Assembly: GCA_045110515.1 (NCBI GenBank)
Contig: JBGCGD010000043.1
Span: 1-64,000 of the forward strand
DNA: 64,000 nt
From: Granulosicoccus sp045110515
GTDB taxonomy: Bacteria; Pseudomonadota; Gammaproteobacteria; Granulosicoccales; Granulosicoccaceae
Reading direction: 5' to 3'
Below, one piece after another: positions 44,449 through 53,678 of the stretch (position 1 is its first letter; each line of letters begins with the position of its first letter). The translations under genes were made by a program, and so were the position numbers. The notes beneath the pieces were generated by a model. The model saw only the letters and a list, made by a program, of their open reading frames with translations, did no database searches and was not told where the DNA came from.

Positions 44449-46017
44449 ATGTCACCGGTACATTCAGCATCTGAGGGACGTAGGGAACGACGTACCCGGC
44501 GAGGTCGAAGAGCTGCTCTTGCGCCTGGTAGTTTTGAACAAAAGCCTTTTGCGCAACCGGTACGTGGGCGAAACCGGCCGATGGACGTTGCTTCAGCAGA
44601 TGAGCTTGAAGCTCTTCATGAAGCTTCGCTACGTTTGCTACGTGATACTGGTATTGCCGTCCTTCATGATGAAGCCCGTGAGATGATGGCGAATGCCGGT
44701 GCAGAAATTGGAACGGATGGCATCAGGGTTCATTTTTCGCCTGAGCTAATCAATAAATTAATCAGCACAGTGCCCTCGCAGTTTACATTGCACGCGAGAA
44801 ATCCTGCACACGACATTGTTATTGGTGGTGATTACTTAAGTTTCTTCATGATGGCGAGTGCACCGAATGCCTCGTGCATGGATAAAGGTCGACGCACGGG
44901 CAACCGTGAAGACTTTCAAAACTTCCTTCGTCTATCGCAACAACACAATGTGTTGCACGGTAACGGGGGGTATCCGTGCGAACCTGTAGATGTGCACGCT
45001 TCGGTGCGACATCTTGATTGTGTTTATGATTTGCTTACGCTCACGGATAAATCCTTTTGCATTTATTCCCTAGGGGCTGAGCGCAATCGGGACGCGATTG
45101 AAATGACCCGAATCGGCCGCGGCGTGAGTGTCGATGAATTCAAAACGCAGCCTTCTGTTTGGACCGTCATCAATACCAACTCACCACTTCAACTCGATAT
45201 ACCAATGATGCAGGGTATTATTGAGATGTCCTCGATGGGGCAACCCGTCGTCATAACACCTTTCACCTTGTCCGGCGCTATGGCGCCTGTGACGATAGCT
45301 GGTGCATTGGTCCAGCAGAATGCTGAAGCCTTAGCAGGAATAGCCTTTAGTCAAATCGTCAGAGCAGGCGCACCGGCGGTCTATGGTGGATTTACGTCAA
45401 ACGTTGATATGAAATCAGGTTCCCCCGCGTTTGGCACGCCTGAGTATATGAAAGCGCAAATCATCGGCGGTCAATTAGCGCGGCGATATAATTTCCCCTA
45501 CAGAACCTCGAATGTATGTGCAGCTAACACGGTCGATGCCCAGGCTGCCTATGAAAGCGTTTTCTCTCTGTGGGGCGCTATAAACGGTGGAATGAATATG
45601 CTTAAACACGGTGCTGGCTGGATGGAGGGAGGGCTGTGTTGCTCGTTCGAGAAAACTATTCTAGATATCGATTTATTGCAAATGGTTACAGAGTTTTTGA
45701 CTCCACTGGATTTCAGTGAAGCCTCCTTAGCAGTCGATACCATCACGGAGGTAGGACCTGGTGGCCACTTCTTTGGAACAGACCATACACAACAACGCTA
45801 TAAAGATGCTTTTTACTCTCCGGTGCTCAGCGATTGGCGCAACTTTGAAAGCTGGTGTGAAGCAGGCCAACCCAATGCCATGCGAAAGGCCAACAGAATT
45901 TGGAAAGAACGGCTTGCTACTTACGAAGAACCGGCCTTTGATATTGCAGTTAAAGAAGAGCTGGAAGCATTTGTGCAAAAGCGTAAAGAGACCGGTGGCG
46001 TAGCTACCGATTTTTAA
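44449..46017 (+). CDS. MttB-family (trimethylamine methyltransferase-like) protein, non-pyrrolysine
   Basis: A 522-residue protein of the MttB superfamily (COG5598). The start is ATG 44449, with AGAGG just upstream; the frame is open earlier but that part overlaps upp. Typical stretches are L-L-R-D-T-G-I-A-V-L-H near 65, P-V-V-I-T-P-F-T-L-S-G-A-M near 265 and M-L-K-H-G-A-G-W-M-E-G-G-L near 385. It has no in-frame amber codon, so it is not a pyrrolysine trimethylamine enzyme. Non-Pyl members demethylate glycine betaine, proline betaine or carnitine with a corrinoid partner. No corrinoid protein or reactivase is adjacent. The following choline genes suggest a betaine-type substrate (inference). 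Confidence 0.88.
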   Translation: MSPVHSASEGRRERRTRRGRRAALAPGSFEQKPFAQPVRGRNRPMDVASADELEALHEASLRLLRDTGIAVLHDEAREMMANAGAEIGTDGIRVHFSPELINKLISTVPSQFTLHARNPAHDIVIGGDYLSFFMMASAPNASCMDKGRRTGNREDFQNFLRLSQQHNVLHGNGGYPCEPVDVHASVRHLDCVYDLLTLTDKSFCIYSLGAERNRDAIEMTRIGRGVSVDEFKTQPSVWTVINTNSPLQLDIPMMQGIIEMSSMGQPVVITPFTLSGAMAPVTIAGALVQQNAEALAGIAFSQIVRAGAPAVYGGFTSNVDMKSGSPAFGTPEYMKAQIIGGQLARRYNFPYRTSNVCAANTVDAQAAYESVFSLWGAINGGMNMLKHGAGWMEGGLCCSFEKTILDIDLLQMVTEFLTPLDFSEASLAVDTITEVGPGGHFFGTDHTQQRYKDAFYSPVLSDWRNFESWCEAGQPNAMRKANRIWKERLATYEEPAFDIAVKEELEAFVQKRKETGGVATDF

Positions 46018-46133
46018 GATCACTAAGCGTGAGAGTCCGATGTCTTTGTGGGACGGAAAAAGCTTCTTATTCTTTGTGAAATTATCAACTACCCATATTA
46101 CCAAAGGCAGCTGTTGCCTGAGTACCGAGACCA

Positions 46134-47687
46134 ATGAGCAGAAAACCCAATTTCCTGATTCTTATGGTCGATCAACTCACAGGCATGTTCTGGGAGAATG
46201 GACCGGCTGATTTTCTTGATGTACCCAATCTGCGTAAACTGGCTGATCGCAGTGTAAATTTTTCGAACACCTATTCGCCAAGCCCGTTGTGTACACCGGC
46301 GCGTGCTTCTTTCATGGCCGGTATGTTGCCTTCCTCGACTACCGTATATGACAACGCGGCGGAGTTTCCCTCTAATCTCCCCACCTTTGCACATTACCTT
46401 CGCGCTGCTGGCTATTACACCGCTCTTAGCGGAAAGATGCATTTCGTCGGTGCGGACCAACTGCATGGTTTTGAAGATCGCCTTACTACCGATATTTACC
46501 CTGCGGATTTTGGCTGGACACCTGATTGGCGAGTACCCTTTGAGCGGGTTGATTGGTGGTATCACAATTTATCGTCTGTCACTGAGGCCGGAGTTGCATT
46601 AACGTCTAATCAGCTAGAGTACGACGATGAAGTGGTCTACCATGCTAAGCGTTGTTTACTTAACATTGCGCGCAAGCGCGACGACAGACCCTTTTGTTTG
46701 ACCGCCAGTTTTACTCATCCACATGATCCGTATACAGCGCGTCCCGAATACTGGGATAGATATGAGGGCGTTGATATTCCTGATCCGGTTGTACCCGCCT
46801 TGGAAACAGGGGCGCGTGACCCTCATAGCCAGCGCATTCATGATGCGGTTGATGCCAATCGATTTGTAATAACCGATGAGCATGTTAAAAATGCCCGTCG
46901 TGCCTACTGTGCGAACATCAGTTACCTTGATGATAAAATCGGCGAGCTACTAGCGACTCTGGAAAGCTCTGGCTTAGCTGATGATACCGTCATCGTGTTT
47001 GTTTCTGACCATGGCGACATGCTAGGTGAACGAGGCCTTTGGTACAAAATGAATTTTTTCGAAGGCGCATCACGCATACCTTTGTCGTTTGCGGCACCGG
47101 GGAGGTTTTCACCGCGCAACGTATCTATGCCTTCAACAGCCATGGACGTCTTGCCAACGTTGCTGGAGCTTGCAGGCATAGATCACTCGCAACTTGCTAT
47201 GCCGCTGGATGGACAGTCGCTGGTGAGTGCTGCATTGGGTCATGAACAAGCCGACAGAATGATTGCAACCGAATATATGGCGGAGGGTTCTGTCGCTTCC
47301 ATGATTATGTTAAGGCAGGGGCCTTGGAAGTTCATTCATTGTGAAGCTGATCCCGTGCAATTATTTAATCTAGATGAAGATCCCAATGAATTAAATAATC
47401 TGGCTGACACTGCCAGTCATGCAGTGACTCTCAAGCGATTTATCGATGCTATGAAGGAACGCTGGAATCTTGATGTACTAGACGACGATATCAGAGAAAA
47501 TCAGCAACGCAGAATCGTCTGCTACCAAGCCCTAAGACAGGGTAGGTACACGCCTTGGGATCACCAACCAGTACAGGACGCCTCTGAAAGATTTATGCGT
47601 AATCATCTCGATCTCAATGATGTAGAGGCGGGCAGTAGAGTGCCTGTTCACCCACTCACGCCACCTATGAATCACGGCAGCAATTAG
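46134..47687 (+). CDS. betC: choline-sulfatase
   Basis: A 517-residue sulfatase that splits choline-O-sulfate into choline and sulfate. The formylglycine site is Cys53 in S-P-L-C-T-P-A-R (C-x-P-x-R). The metal-binding M-V-D-Q, T-H-P-H-D-P-Y and S-D-H-G-D-M motifs are all present. The whole length follows BetC closely, with D-N-A-A-E-F, G-K-M-H-F-V-G-x-D-Q-L-H-G-F-E and the C-terminal W-D-H-Q-P-x-Q-x-A-S-E. There is no signal peptide, so it is cytoplasmic. It is 116 bases after the MttB gene and 14 bases before betA. Confidence 0.95.
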   Translation: MSRKPNFLILMVDQLTGMFWENGPADFLDVPNLRKLADRSVNFSNTYSPSPLCTPARASFMAGMLPSSTTVYDNAAEFPSNLPTFAHYLRAAGYYTALSGKMHFVGADQLHGFEDRLTTDIYPADFGWTPDWRVPFERVDWWYHNLSSVTEAGVALTSNQLEYDDEVVYHAKRCLLNIARKRDDRPFCLTASFTHPHDPYTARPEYWDRYEGVDIPDPVVPALETGARDPHSQRIHDAVDANRFVITDEHVKNARRAYCANISYLDDKIGELLATLESSGLADDTVIVFVSDHGDMLGERGLWYKMNFFEGASRIPLSFAAPGRFSPRNVSMPSTAMDVLPTLLELAGIDHSQLAMPLDGQSLVSAALGHEQADRMIATEYMAEGSVASMIMLRQGPWKFIHCEADPVQLFNLDEDPNELNNLADTASHAVTLKRFIDAMKERWNLDVLDDDIRENQQRRIVCYQALRQGRYTPWDHQPVQDASERFMRNHLDLNDVEAGSRVPVHPLTPPMNHGSN

Positions 47688-47701
47688 CACAAATAGACTT
47701 T

Positions 47702-49381
47702 ATGAATGATATCGATTACATCATCGTTGGAGCAGGCTCAGCTGGCTGCATATTGGCTAACCGGCTTTCTGAAGATCCTGCGGTAAACGTCGTGTTGCTT
47801 GAAGCAGGTGGGTCTGACAACAGTATTTTTGTGCGAATGCCCACGGCGTTGTCCATCCCGATGAACATGCCGCGTTTTAATTGGGGGTTTGAATCCGAAG
47901 CGGAGCCCGGCCTAGACGGTCGTCGGCTGGACTGCCCACGAGGCAAAGTGTTAGGCGGATCATCATCTATAAATGGAATGGCTTTTGTGCGGGGGCATGC
48001 TTGCGATATTGATGAGTGGGAGTCTGCAGGTGCCAGCGGTTGGAATTACGCCAATTGTTTGCCGTACTATAAAAAGCTAGAGTCGTGGCATCACGGTGAA
48101 GATCGATACAGAGGAGGTGATGGGCCGGTGGGTGTTAACGCTGGAAATGATATGCGCTTAAATCCTCTATATCAGGCGTTTATAGATGCTGGTCAAGATG
48201 CCGGTTATCCGTTTACAGCTGACTACAATGGCTTCCAGCAGGAAGGCTTTGGCCAGAAGCATATGTCGATTCGAGATGGAGTGCGTGCTTCATCCTCCCG
48301 CAGCTACCTGGACCCTGTTCGCTCCCGACCTAACGTAAAAGTGATATCCCGAGTTCATGTGGATAAGCTCATTATGGAAGGCAAGCGTGCGGTGGGTGTT
48401 CAATACATAACCGCGAATCGCACGCTGAAACTCTTCAGTCGTGCAGAAGTCATTCTTAGTGCAGGATCTATTGGTTCTCCGACTATTCTTCAGCGTAGCG
48501 GTATCGGCCCGGCTTCAACGCTTGAAAGTGCTGGTATCGATGTTGTTGTCGACTCTGCCGGTGTCGGAGAGAATTTGCAGGATCACCTGGAAGTTTATTT
48601 TCAATACGAATGTACACAGCCTGTATCACTTAATCGAGAGCTCTCTTGGTGGCGGAAAGGGCTCATCGGCACACGCTGGGTTTTGACTAAGAAAGGTTTA
48701 GGCTCGACCAACCATTTTGAGTCTTGTGGTTTTATTCGTTCCAGGGCTGGCTTAAAATCCCCTAACATCCAATACCATTTCCTGCCCGGCGCCATGCGAT
48801 ACGATGGGCGTGCCGCGTTTGCCGGAGATGGCTTTCAGGTGCATGTTGGACCTAACAAGCCTAGCAGTCGAGGTCGGGTAACAGTGACGTCTGCGGACCC
48901 TATGGCTTCTCCGAGTATACGGTTTAATTATCTGCAGCACGAACAAGACAGGCAAGACTGGCGGGATTGTATCCGGCTGACCCGTGAAGTTCTGCAGCAG
49001 CCCTCGTTAAATCAGTTCCGCGGCAATGAAATACAGCCGGGTATGCATATTGACTCGGATGACAGTATCGATGCGTGGGTTAAGGCCAACGTCGAGAGCG
49101 CTTACCATCCGTCTTGCAGCGTCAAGCTTGGCGCGGACGATGATCCCATGGCTGTTTTGGACAGTGACTGTCGGGTGCGAGGGTGTGAGGGACTGCGCGT
49201 GGTGGATTCATCGATTTTCCCTGTCATCACTAACGGAAACTTAAATGCCCCCAGTATGATGGTAGCCGAGCGTGCGGCGGATCTCATTCTGAACAAGCAT
49301 TTGCCCGCTGAGGATGTTCCTGTGTGGGAGCCTGATGATTGGGAAAACAGTCAGCGCTCTGCAACCGGACACGAGCGCTGA
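47702..49381 (+). CDS. betA: choline dehydrogenase (GMC oxidoreductase)
   Basis: A 559-residue FAD enzyme that oxidises choline to betaine aldehyde. The N-terminal FAD motif Y-I-I-V-G-A-G-S-A-G is followed by L-L-E-A-G, the GMC signature R-G-K-V-L-G-G-S-S-S-I-N-G, and C-terminal Y-H-P-S-C-S-V-K-L-G with the catalytic His and N-x-N-A-P near the end. The close fit to BetA, together with betC beside it, supports choline as substrate; other GMC alcohol dehydrogenases remain possible. Betaine aldehyde dehydrogenase (betB), betI and a choline transporter are not in this window. Confidence 0.9.
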   Translation: MNDIDYIIVGAGSAGCILANRLSEDPAVNVVLLEAGGSDNSIFVRMPTALSIPMNMPRFNWGFESEAEPGLDGRRLDCPRGKVLGGSSSINGMAFVRGHACDIDEWESAGASGWNYANCLPYYKKLESWHHGEDRYRGGDGPVGVNAGNDMRLNPLYQAFIDAGQDAGYPFTADYNGFQQEGFGQKHMSIRDGVRASSSRSYLDPVRSRPNVKVISRVHVDKLIMEGKRAVGVQYITANRTLKLFSRAEVILSAGSIGSPTILQRSGIGPASTLESAGIDVVVDSAGVGENLQDHLEVYFQYECTQPVSLNRELSWWRKGLIGTRWVLTKKGLGSTNHFESCGFIRSRAGLKSPNIQYHFLPGAMRYDGRAAFAGDGFQVHVGPNKPSSRGRVTVTSADPMASPSIRFNYLQHEQDRQDWRDCIRLTREVLQQPSLNQFRGNEIQPGMHIDSDDSIDAWVKANVESAYHPSCSVKLGADDDPMAVLDSDCRVRGCEGLRVVDSSIFPVITNGNLNAPSMMVAERAADLILNKHLPAEDVPVWEPDDWENSQRSATGHER

Positions 49382-49402
49382 CATTCATTTAACTAGGGCT
49401 TA

Positions 49403-50080
49403 TTATTTTATTTCCAGAAGCTCAACTTCGAAGACGAGCGTCTCACCGGGGCCGATGGCCTGGCCGGCACCGCGATCACCATAGGCGAGATCGGAAGGAA
49501 TAACGAATCGATACTTGCTGCCTACGTTCATCAGCTGGAGACCCTCTGTCCATCCGGGGATAACGCCTTTCAAAGGAAACTGCGCCGGTTCGCCGCGAGC
49601 AATTGAGCTGTCAAATTCAGTCCCGTCAATAAGGGTGCCTACGTAATGCACGCTTACGGTGTCGTCAGCGGTGGGCTTGGCCCCCTCAGCTTCGGTTAAA
49701 ACTTCATATTGCAGCCCGCTGTCGGTGGTCATAACACCTTCTTTTTCTTTATTTGCAGCAAGATAATCAGTGCCTTTCTGAGCAGCCGCCGCAGACGCAT
49801 CTGCAGCAATACGCTGCTGCCGAGCTTCCAGCGCAGCCTGAGCCTCTTCCAACGTCATTTTCGTTTCGTCACCTGCGTGCTGAGCTTGCATGGCTTGAAT
49901 AAGGAGATCGAGATCGAGTTCACCATACTGTTTTAAGACGCGGTCACCGATCATAAGCCCTAGGCCATAGCTGACTTTTGCTTGTTCGCTTTCCAAGTTT
50001 GTCTCTTGTGCGAATGAAGGTGTTGTTAGCAGGCTGGATAGAATCAGCGTGGTAGCGCTGGCAAGTAAAGTTTTTTTCAT
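49403..50080 (-). CDS. FKBP-type peptidyl-prolyl isomerase (Mip/FkpA-like)
   Basis: A 225-residue periplasmic foldase. It starts at ATG 50080 (M-K-K-T-L-L-A), with AGGA upstream, and has a signal peptide ending F-A-Q-E. A helical dimerisation domain (~30-115; Ala/Gln-rich coiled coil) precedes the FKBP domain (~120-225) with V-S-V-H-Y-V-G-T-L-I-D-G-T-E-F-D-S-S, F-P-L-K-G-V-I-P-G-W and L-A-Y-G-D-R-G-A-G. The layout is that of Mip, FkpA and FklB. Confidence 0.93.
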   Translation of the reverse strand: MKKTLLASATTLILSSLLTTPSFAQETNLESEQAKVSYGLGLMIGDRVLKQYGELDLDLLIQAMQAQHAGDETKMTLEEAQAALEARQQRIAADASAAAAQKGTDYLAANKEKEGVMTTDSGLQYEVLTEAEGAKPTADDTVSVHYVGTLIDGTEFDSSIARGEPAQFPLKGVIPGWTEGLQLMNVGSKYRFVIPSDLAYGDRGAGQAIGPGETLVFEVELLEIK

Positions 50081-50134
50081 CTGGTTGAGAAATCCTATCA
50101 ATGTGTTGTTTGGTTATTGATTGCGCGCACTATG

Positions 50135-50536
50135 TCATAAATCGTCTGGCAATGCGCCGGTCAAATGGACGCCTAAGCTATCATTATCAGCCTCATTAAG
50201 GGCACTCCAAGGAGCGACGTTACTTGATCGCAAGAAGTGTTGCGCAGCTATGTATTCAGTATGCTCCGACAGGAGCGTGTTCACTCTGTCTTCTAAATGC
50301 TCTGGATAAGTCGCTAAAACATCCCTTTGATGGCCCTCACATCTGATTAATACTGTTTGCTGCATATCTAGGATAGACCCTGAGAATGCAGCTGTGTGAC
50401 GTTCCACGCATTGATACCAGCGGCTCAACGTGGCCTGCTGCTCGCTGTGTTTGTGGGTTTGCGTTATAGAGCAGGCACTGCAAAGTACCGTAAGGGCGAT
50501 TACAGAGAGCGTTCGTACAAAGAGACTGGCTGACAT
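50135..50536 (-). CDS. small putative lipoprotein
   Basis: A 133-residue protein with a signal sequence (residues ~8-20) ending C-S-A-C, a possible though non-ideal lipobox. Two more Cys (W-Y-Q-C-V-E and R-C-E-G-H) could form a disulfide. The rest is helical and hydrophilic. GAGGGAAA lies just upstream of the start on the minus strand. I do not recognise the family. It stands alone, with a ~220-bp gap before the rbgA end that holds nothing recognisable. Confidence 0.55.
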   Translation of the reverse strand: MSASLFVRTLSVIALTVLCSACSITQTHKHSEQQATLSRWYQCVERHTAAFSGSILDMQQTVLIRCEGHQRDVLATYPEHLEDRVNTLLSEHTEYIAAQHFLRSSNVAPWSALNEADNDSLGVHLTGALPDDL

Positions 50537-50757
50537 CGGTTTCCCTCAAACGGGCATCCGGTAATGAGGACGCAACAACCATCGAATTTCAAAGTGATGC
50601 GTTGCTATCGGCGGGATGATCCGATTTTCGAGAGGTCAACTACGGTGAGGCGGCGGAAGTCAGGTTTGTTATTGTTTTTTTGTGATTTAGCTAGCGTTTA
50701 GGAGGCGTCACGGGTCGCTGCGCGCTGTAAAAAAATTGTAGGTGTTAACTCACGTTT

Positions 50758-51708
50758 TTAGCGTTTTTTCCGTGCGCGCTCTGCCGCACGCTCCTGTGCT
50801 TTGCGTTCTTTGCGCGCTTCTTTTTTTGCCAGCGCCTTGGCAATGCGTTCTTGGGTTTCTTGTATTTCTTTTGCCCGCATGGTTGGAGATTCAAGAGTGA
50901 TTCTGCCCAGCAGGCCGTCACGAAATTCTTGTAACAGTAGTCTGCCAGCACGATCGAAATCCACTAACGCACCCGCACCGAGACAACCGCGTTTACGGCC
51001 TATTGCCTCAAGGGTTTCCACGCTCTCATCTATCGGCAAGTCCTCGCCGTATCGTGCTTTCAATGCATCGCCGTATTCAACGCATAAGTGATCGAGTAGA
51101 TGGCTTGCTACCTCTGAGCTGTCCATGGCTGTATCCCTTATAGCGCCGGTGGCAGCCAGCCTAAATCCGCTTGCCTCATTTTCAACCTTGGGCCAAAGTA
51201 CCCCTGGGGTGTCTCGCAAGTTCCACGAGTCCGTCAACACAATCAGTTGCTGTCTTTTTGTGATTGCCGGTTCATTGCCGGTTTTTGCAACGACCTTACC
51301 GGTGAGTTTGTTGATTAAAGTAGATTTTCCAACATTCGGAATACCCACGACCATTGCAACGCGAGACTTTAATCGAGCGGATTGGCTGGGCGGGGCGAGT
51401 GCTTTCAGACGCGCCGGAATTTCCTTGTACCTATTGGCATCTTTGATCGAGATCGCCAAAGCGTCCCGTTGATCATCGGAAGTAAAAAAATCTAGCCATT
51501 CGTCAGTTGCCCGTGGATCGGCTAAATCGGATTTAGTGAGAACGCGAAGTACGGGTTTCTCACGGGCGATGTCAGCCAACATCGGGTTTTCACTGCTCCA
51601 AGGTATTCGCGCATCCAAAACCTCCAAAATGACGTCGATTTCCGGAAGCACTTTGGCCATCTCTTTGCGGGCCTTGTGCATGTGCCCGGGAAACCACTGA
51701 ATTGACAT
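50758..51708 (-). CDS. rbgA: ribosome biogenesis GTPase (YlqF/RbgA-like)
   Basis: A 316-residue circularly permuted GTPase that matures the 50S ribosomal subunit. It begins W-F-P-G-H-M-H-K-A-R. The GTPase motifs are in permuted order: T-K-S-D (G4) near 59, then G-I-P-N-V-G-K-S-T (G1) near 125, then D-T-P-G (G3) near 170. The C-terminal ~40 residues are a very basic Lys/Arg/Glu tail. It follows the CvfB-like gene by 11 bases on the same strand. Confidence 0.93.
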   Translation of the reverse strand: MSIQWFPGHMHKARKEMAKVLPEIDVILEVLDARIPWSSENPMLADIAREKPVLRVLTKSDLADPRATDEWLDFFTSDDQRDALAISIKDANRYKEIPARLKALAPPSQSARLKSRVAMVVGIPNVGKSTLINKLTGKVVAKTGNEPAITKRQQLIVLTDSWNLRDTPGVLWPKVENEASGFRLAATGAIRDTAMDSSEVASHLLDHLCVEYGDALKARYGEDLPIDESVETLEAIGRKRGCLGAGALVDFDRAGRLLLQEFRDGLLGRITLESPTMRAKEIQETQERIAKALAKKEARKERKAQERAAERARKKR

Positions 51709-51719
51709 TGATAGCGGTA

Positions 51720-52559
51720 TTAGTTTGAGGGAGTTTTGTTGAGCGCGATGTAATCAGCGTAGATGACAATTTTCCGTTCACGGTAAAGGCCGCTTATCGC
51801 TTTTTTGAAATTCTTTTTACTCACTTGGAATACGGCCTGAATAGCGTCGGGTGAGCTCTTATCACTTAACTTGCAAATGCCGTTGTTTACTTCCAAATAG
51901 GCCATTATTCGAGCAGATAACTCGGGTTTTAATTCCTTGGCACGCGGTTGTAAGGTCAAATCGATACGGCCGTCGTGACGAACTCGCTTTACATATCCGT
52001 CATGTATTTCACCCACTCGAATGGATTGAAAAATCTCATCCTTATAAAGTAGCCCGATGGCCCGGTTGTCGACCACAGCCTTAAGGCCCAGATCTGTTCT
52101 TTGATAAATTAGCAAGGAAACAGCCTGCCAGGGTTTGAAGTCATCCGTGGTTTCGGGAAGGTGATGATCCAATCGACTGCTAGCGGCAAGGCGGCCAGAG
52201 TTGTCCTGATACACCCAAACACTTTCGTAGCGTCCGATTTCCAATGGGCGGCGCTGCTCAGCAAATGGCAGCAGCAGGTTCTTTGACAAACCCCAATCAA
52301 GAAATGCACCCGCGTTTGTAATATCCACCACTTTGAGAGATGCACATTGCCCGCGTTGTACTAGGGGTTTTTTTAAGGAAGCCATAGGGTTACCACGGCT
52401 ATCGTTGAACAGAAATACCGTCAGCAACTCGCCCGTTTGGGCATAAGGGGCCTCACTGGAATCCATCAATACGGGGCCGAGCTGCTGCCCGTCCAGAGTT
52501 ATGTGCTCGCGATTGATCTCTTTGACGAGGAGTTCAGATGTGTAGCCAATTTCTAACAT
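51720..52559 (-). CDS. S1-domain RNA-binding protein (CvfB/YitL-like)
   Basis: A 279-residue protein if started at ATG 52559 (M-L-E-I-G-Y-T); an upstream ATG at 52628 would add 23 residues. Both lack a clear ribosome-binding site. It has consecutive S1-like OB folds (e.g. V-V-D-I-T-N-A-G-A-F-L-D-W-G and H-D-G-Y-V-K-R-V-R-H-D-G-R-I-D) and a C-terminal winged-helix-like end (A-V-F-Q-V-S-K-K-N-F-K-K-A-I-S-G-L-Y). This is the CvfB family, which binds RNA and affects gene expression in staphylococci. Divergent from dusC and just upstream of rbgA. Confidence 0.88.
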   Translation of the reverse strand: MLEIGYTSELLVKEINREHITLDGQQLGPVLMDSSEAPYAQTGELLTVFLFNDSRGNPMASLKKPLVQRGQCASLKVVDITNAGAFLDWGLSKNLLLPFAEQRRPLEIGRYESVWVYQDNSGRLAASSRLDHHLPETTDDFKPWQAVSLLIYQRTDLGLKAVVDNRAIGLLYKDEIFQSIRVGEIHDGYVKRVRHDGRIDLTLQPRAKELKPELSARIMAYLEVNNGICKLSDKSSPDAIQAVFQVSKKNFKKAISGLYRERKIVIYADYIALNKTPSN

Positions 52560-52664
52560 GCGCGCAGTGTAGGCGGGTGACCGACGATATGCCAGTGATG
52601 ATACGCGTGTAGCGTTATCATGTGACATCTAACATTATTAATACGGTCAAAGTCTCTGCTACCG

Positions 52665-53678
52665 ATGTTGTCACCCTTGCTGCCCACTTCCTACCCTCAC
52701 AGTTCAGAACAGCGCAACATCGTACTAGCGCCGATGGAGGGGGTTATAGACGCCCCGATGCGTCGGTTGCTGACGGGGATTGGCGGGTACGCTCGTTGCG
52801 TGACAGAATTTATCCGGGTCACTGATGTGCTGTTACCTGAGAAAGTGTTTTTTAGACTTTGCCCTGAACTGCTGGAAGGGGGATGTACTGAGCACGGGGT
52901 TCCTGTATACACACAGCTACTGGGTAGTGAGCCTGCGGCCTTGGCGAAAAATGCTCTGCGCGCGGTACAGTTAGGTGCGCCCGGGGTTGATCTCAATTTC
53001 GGTTGCCCTGCGAAAACGGTCAACAACAGTATGGGTGGATCGATTTTACTCCGGACGCCGTCCCACGTAGCAGACATCGTGAAAGCTGTTAGAGACAGCG
53101 TTCCAGCCCACATTCCCGTGACGGCAAAAATACGTTTGGGATATGAAAACAGCGACTCGCTAGAAGAGATTGTAGAAGGTATTAAGGACGCCGGAGCTAC
53201 CGAGCTTGCGATACATGCGAGAACAAAACTCGACGGGTACAAACCACCGGCTTGGTGGTCAACCGTGCGCTCTGTGGTCTCGGAAGGTGATAGATACACT
53301 TATATAAACGGCGAAATTTGGACGGTAAATGATTGTGAGGCGGCCATAAACGCCAGTGGATGTACCCACGTAATGCTGGGAAGAGGTGCATTGGCAGCTC
53401 CGGATCTGGCGTTGAGGATTCACGCAGCATCTCGGGGTGTGGCCATTGAGCCCCTTGACTGGGTACATGTGTCGTATTTAGTGGAGGCGCAGTTCTTGCG
53501 CTCTGACAGCCAAAGCCCACGTCATGTGGGTAACAGAACAAAGCAATGGTTGGCTTATTTAAAGCGAAGCTATGATCACGCTCAGGAGCTATTTAGCCGA
53601 ATTAGAACATTGCACGAAGTGTCAGAGATTCAACGCGCCTTCGGCGAACATAGGGCGTGGTTAACGTCTAACCACTAG
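52665..53678 (+). CDS. dusC: tRNA-dihydrouridine synthase (DusC-like)
   Basis: A 337-residue FMN enzyme that reduces a tRNA uridine to dihydrouridine; DusC acts on U16. Marks are L-A-P-M-E-G-V at the N-terminus, the catalytic Cys in N-F-G-C-P-A-K-T-V-N, T-A-K-I-R-L-G and I-H-A-R-T. The M-E-G-V start and the overall fit point to DusC rather than DusA or DusB. The gene ends 11 bases inside the end of the convergent DUF6279 gene. Confidence 0.9.
   Translation: MLSPLLPTSYPHSSEQRNIVLAPMEGVIDAPMRRLLTGIGGYARCVTEFIRVTDVLLPEKVFFRLCPELLEGGCTEHGVPVYTQLLGSEPAALAKNALRAVQLGAPGVDLNFGCPAKTVNNSMGGSILLRTPSHVADIVKAVRDSVPAHIPVTAKIRLGYENSDSLEEIVEGIKDAGATELAIHARTKLDGYKPPAWWSTVRSVVSEGDRYTYINGEIWTVNDCEAAINASGCTHVMLGRGALAAPDLALRIHAASRGVAIEPLDWVHVSYLVEAQFLRSDSQSPRHVGNRTKQWLAYLKRSYDHAQELFSRIRTLHEVSEIQRAFGEHRAWLTSNH

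Noticed and set aside
44449..46017. Pyrrolysine-containing trimethylamine methyltransferase
   Set aside because: There is no in-frame amber codon and no pyl gene, so it is a non-pyrrolysine homologue.
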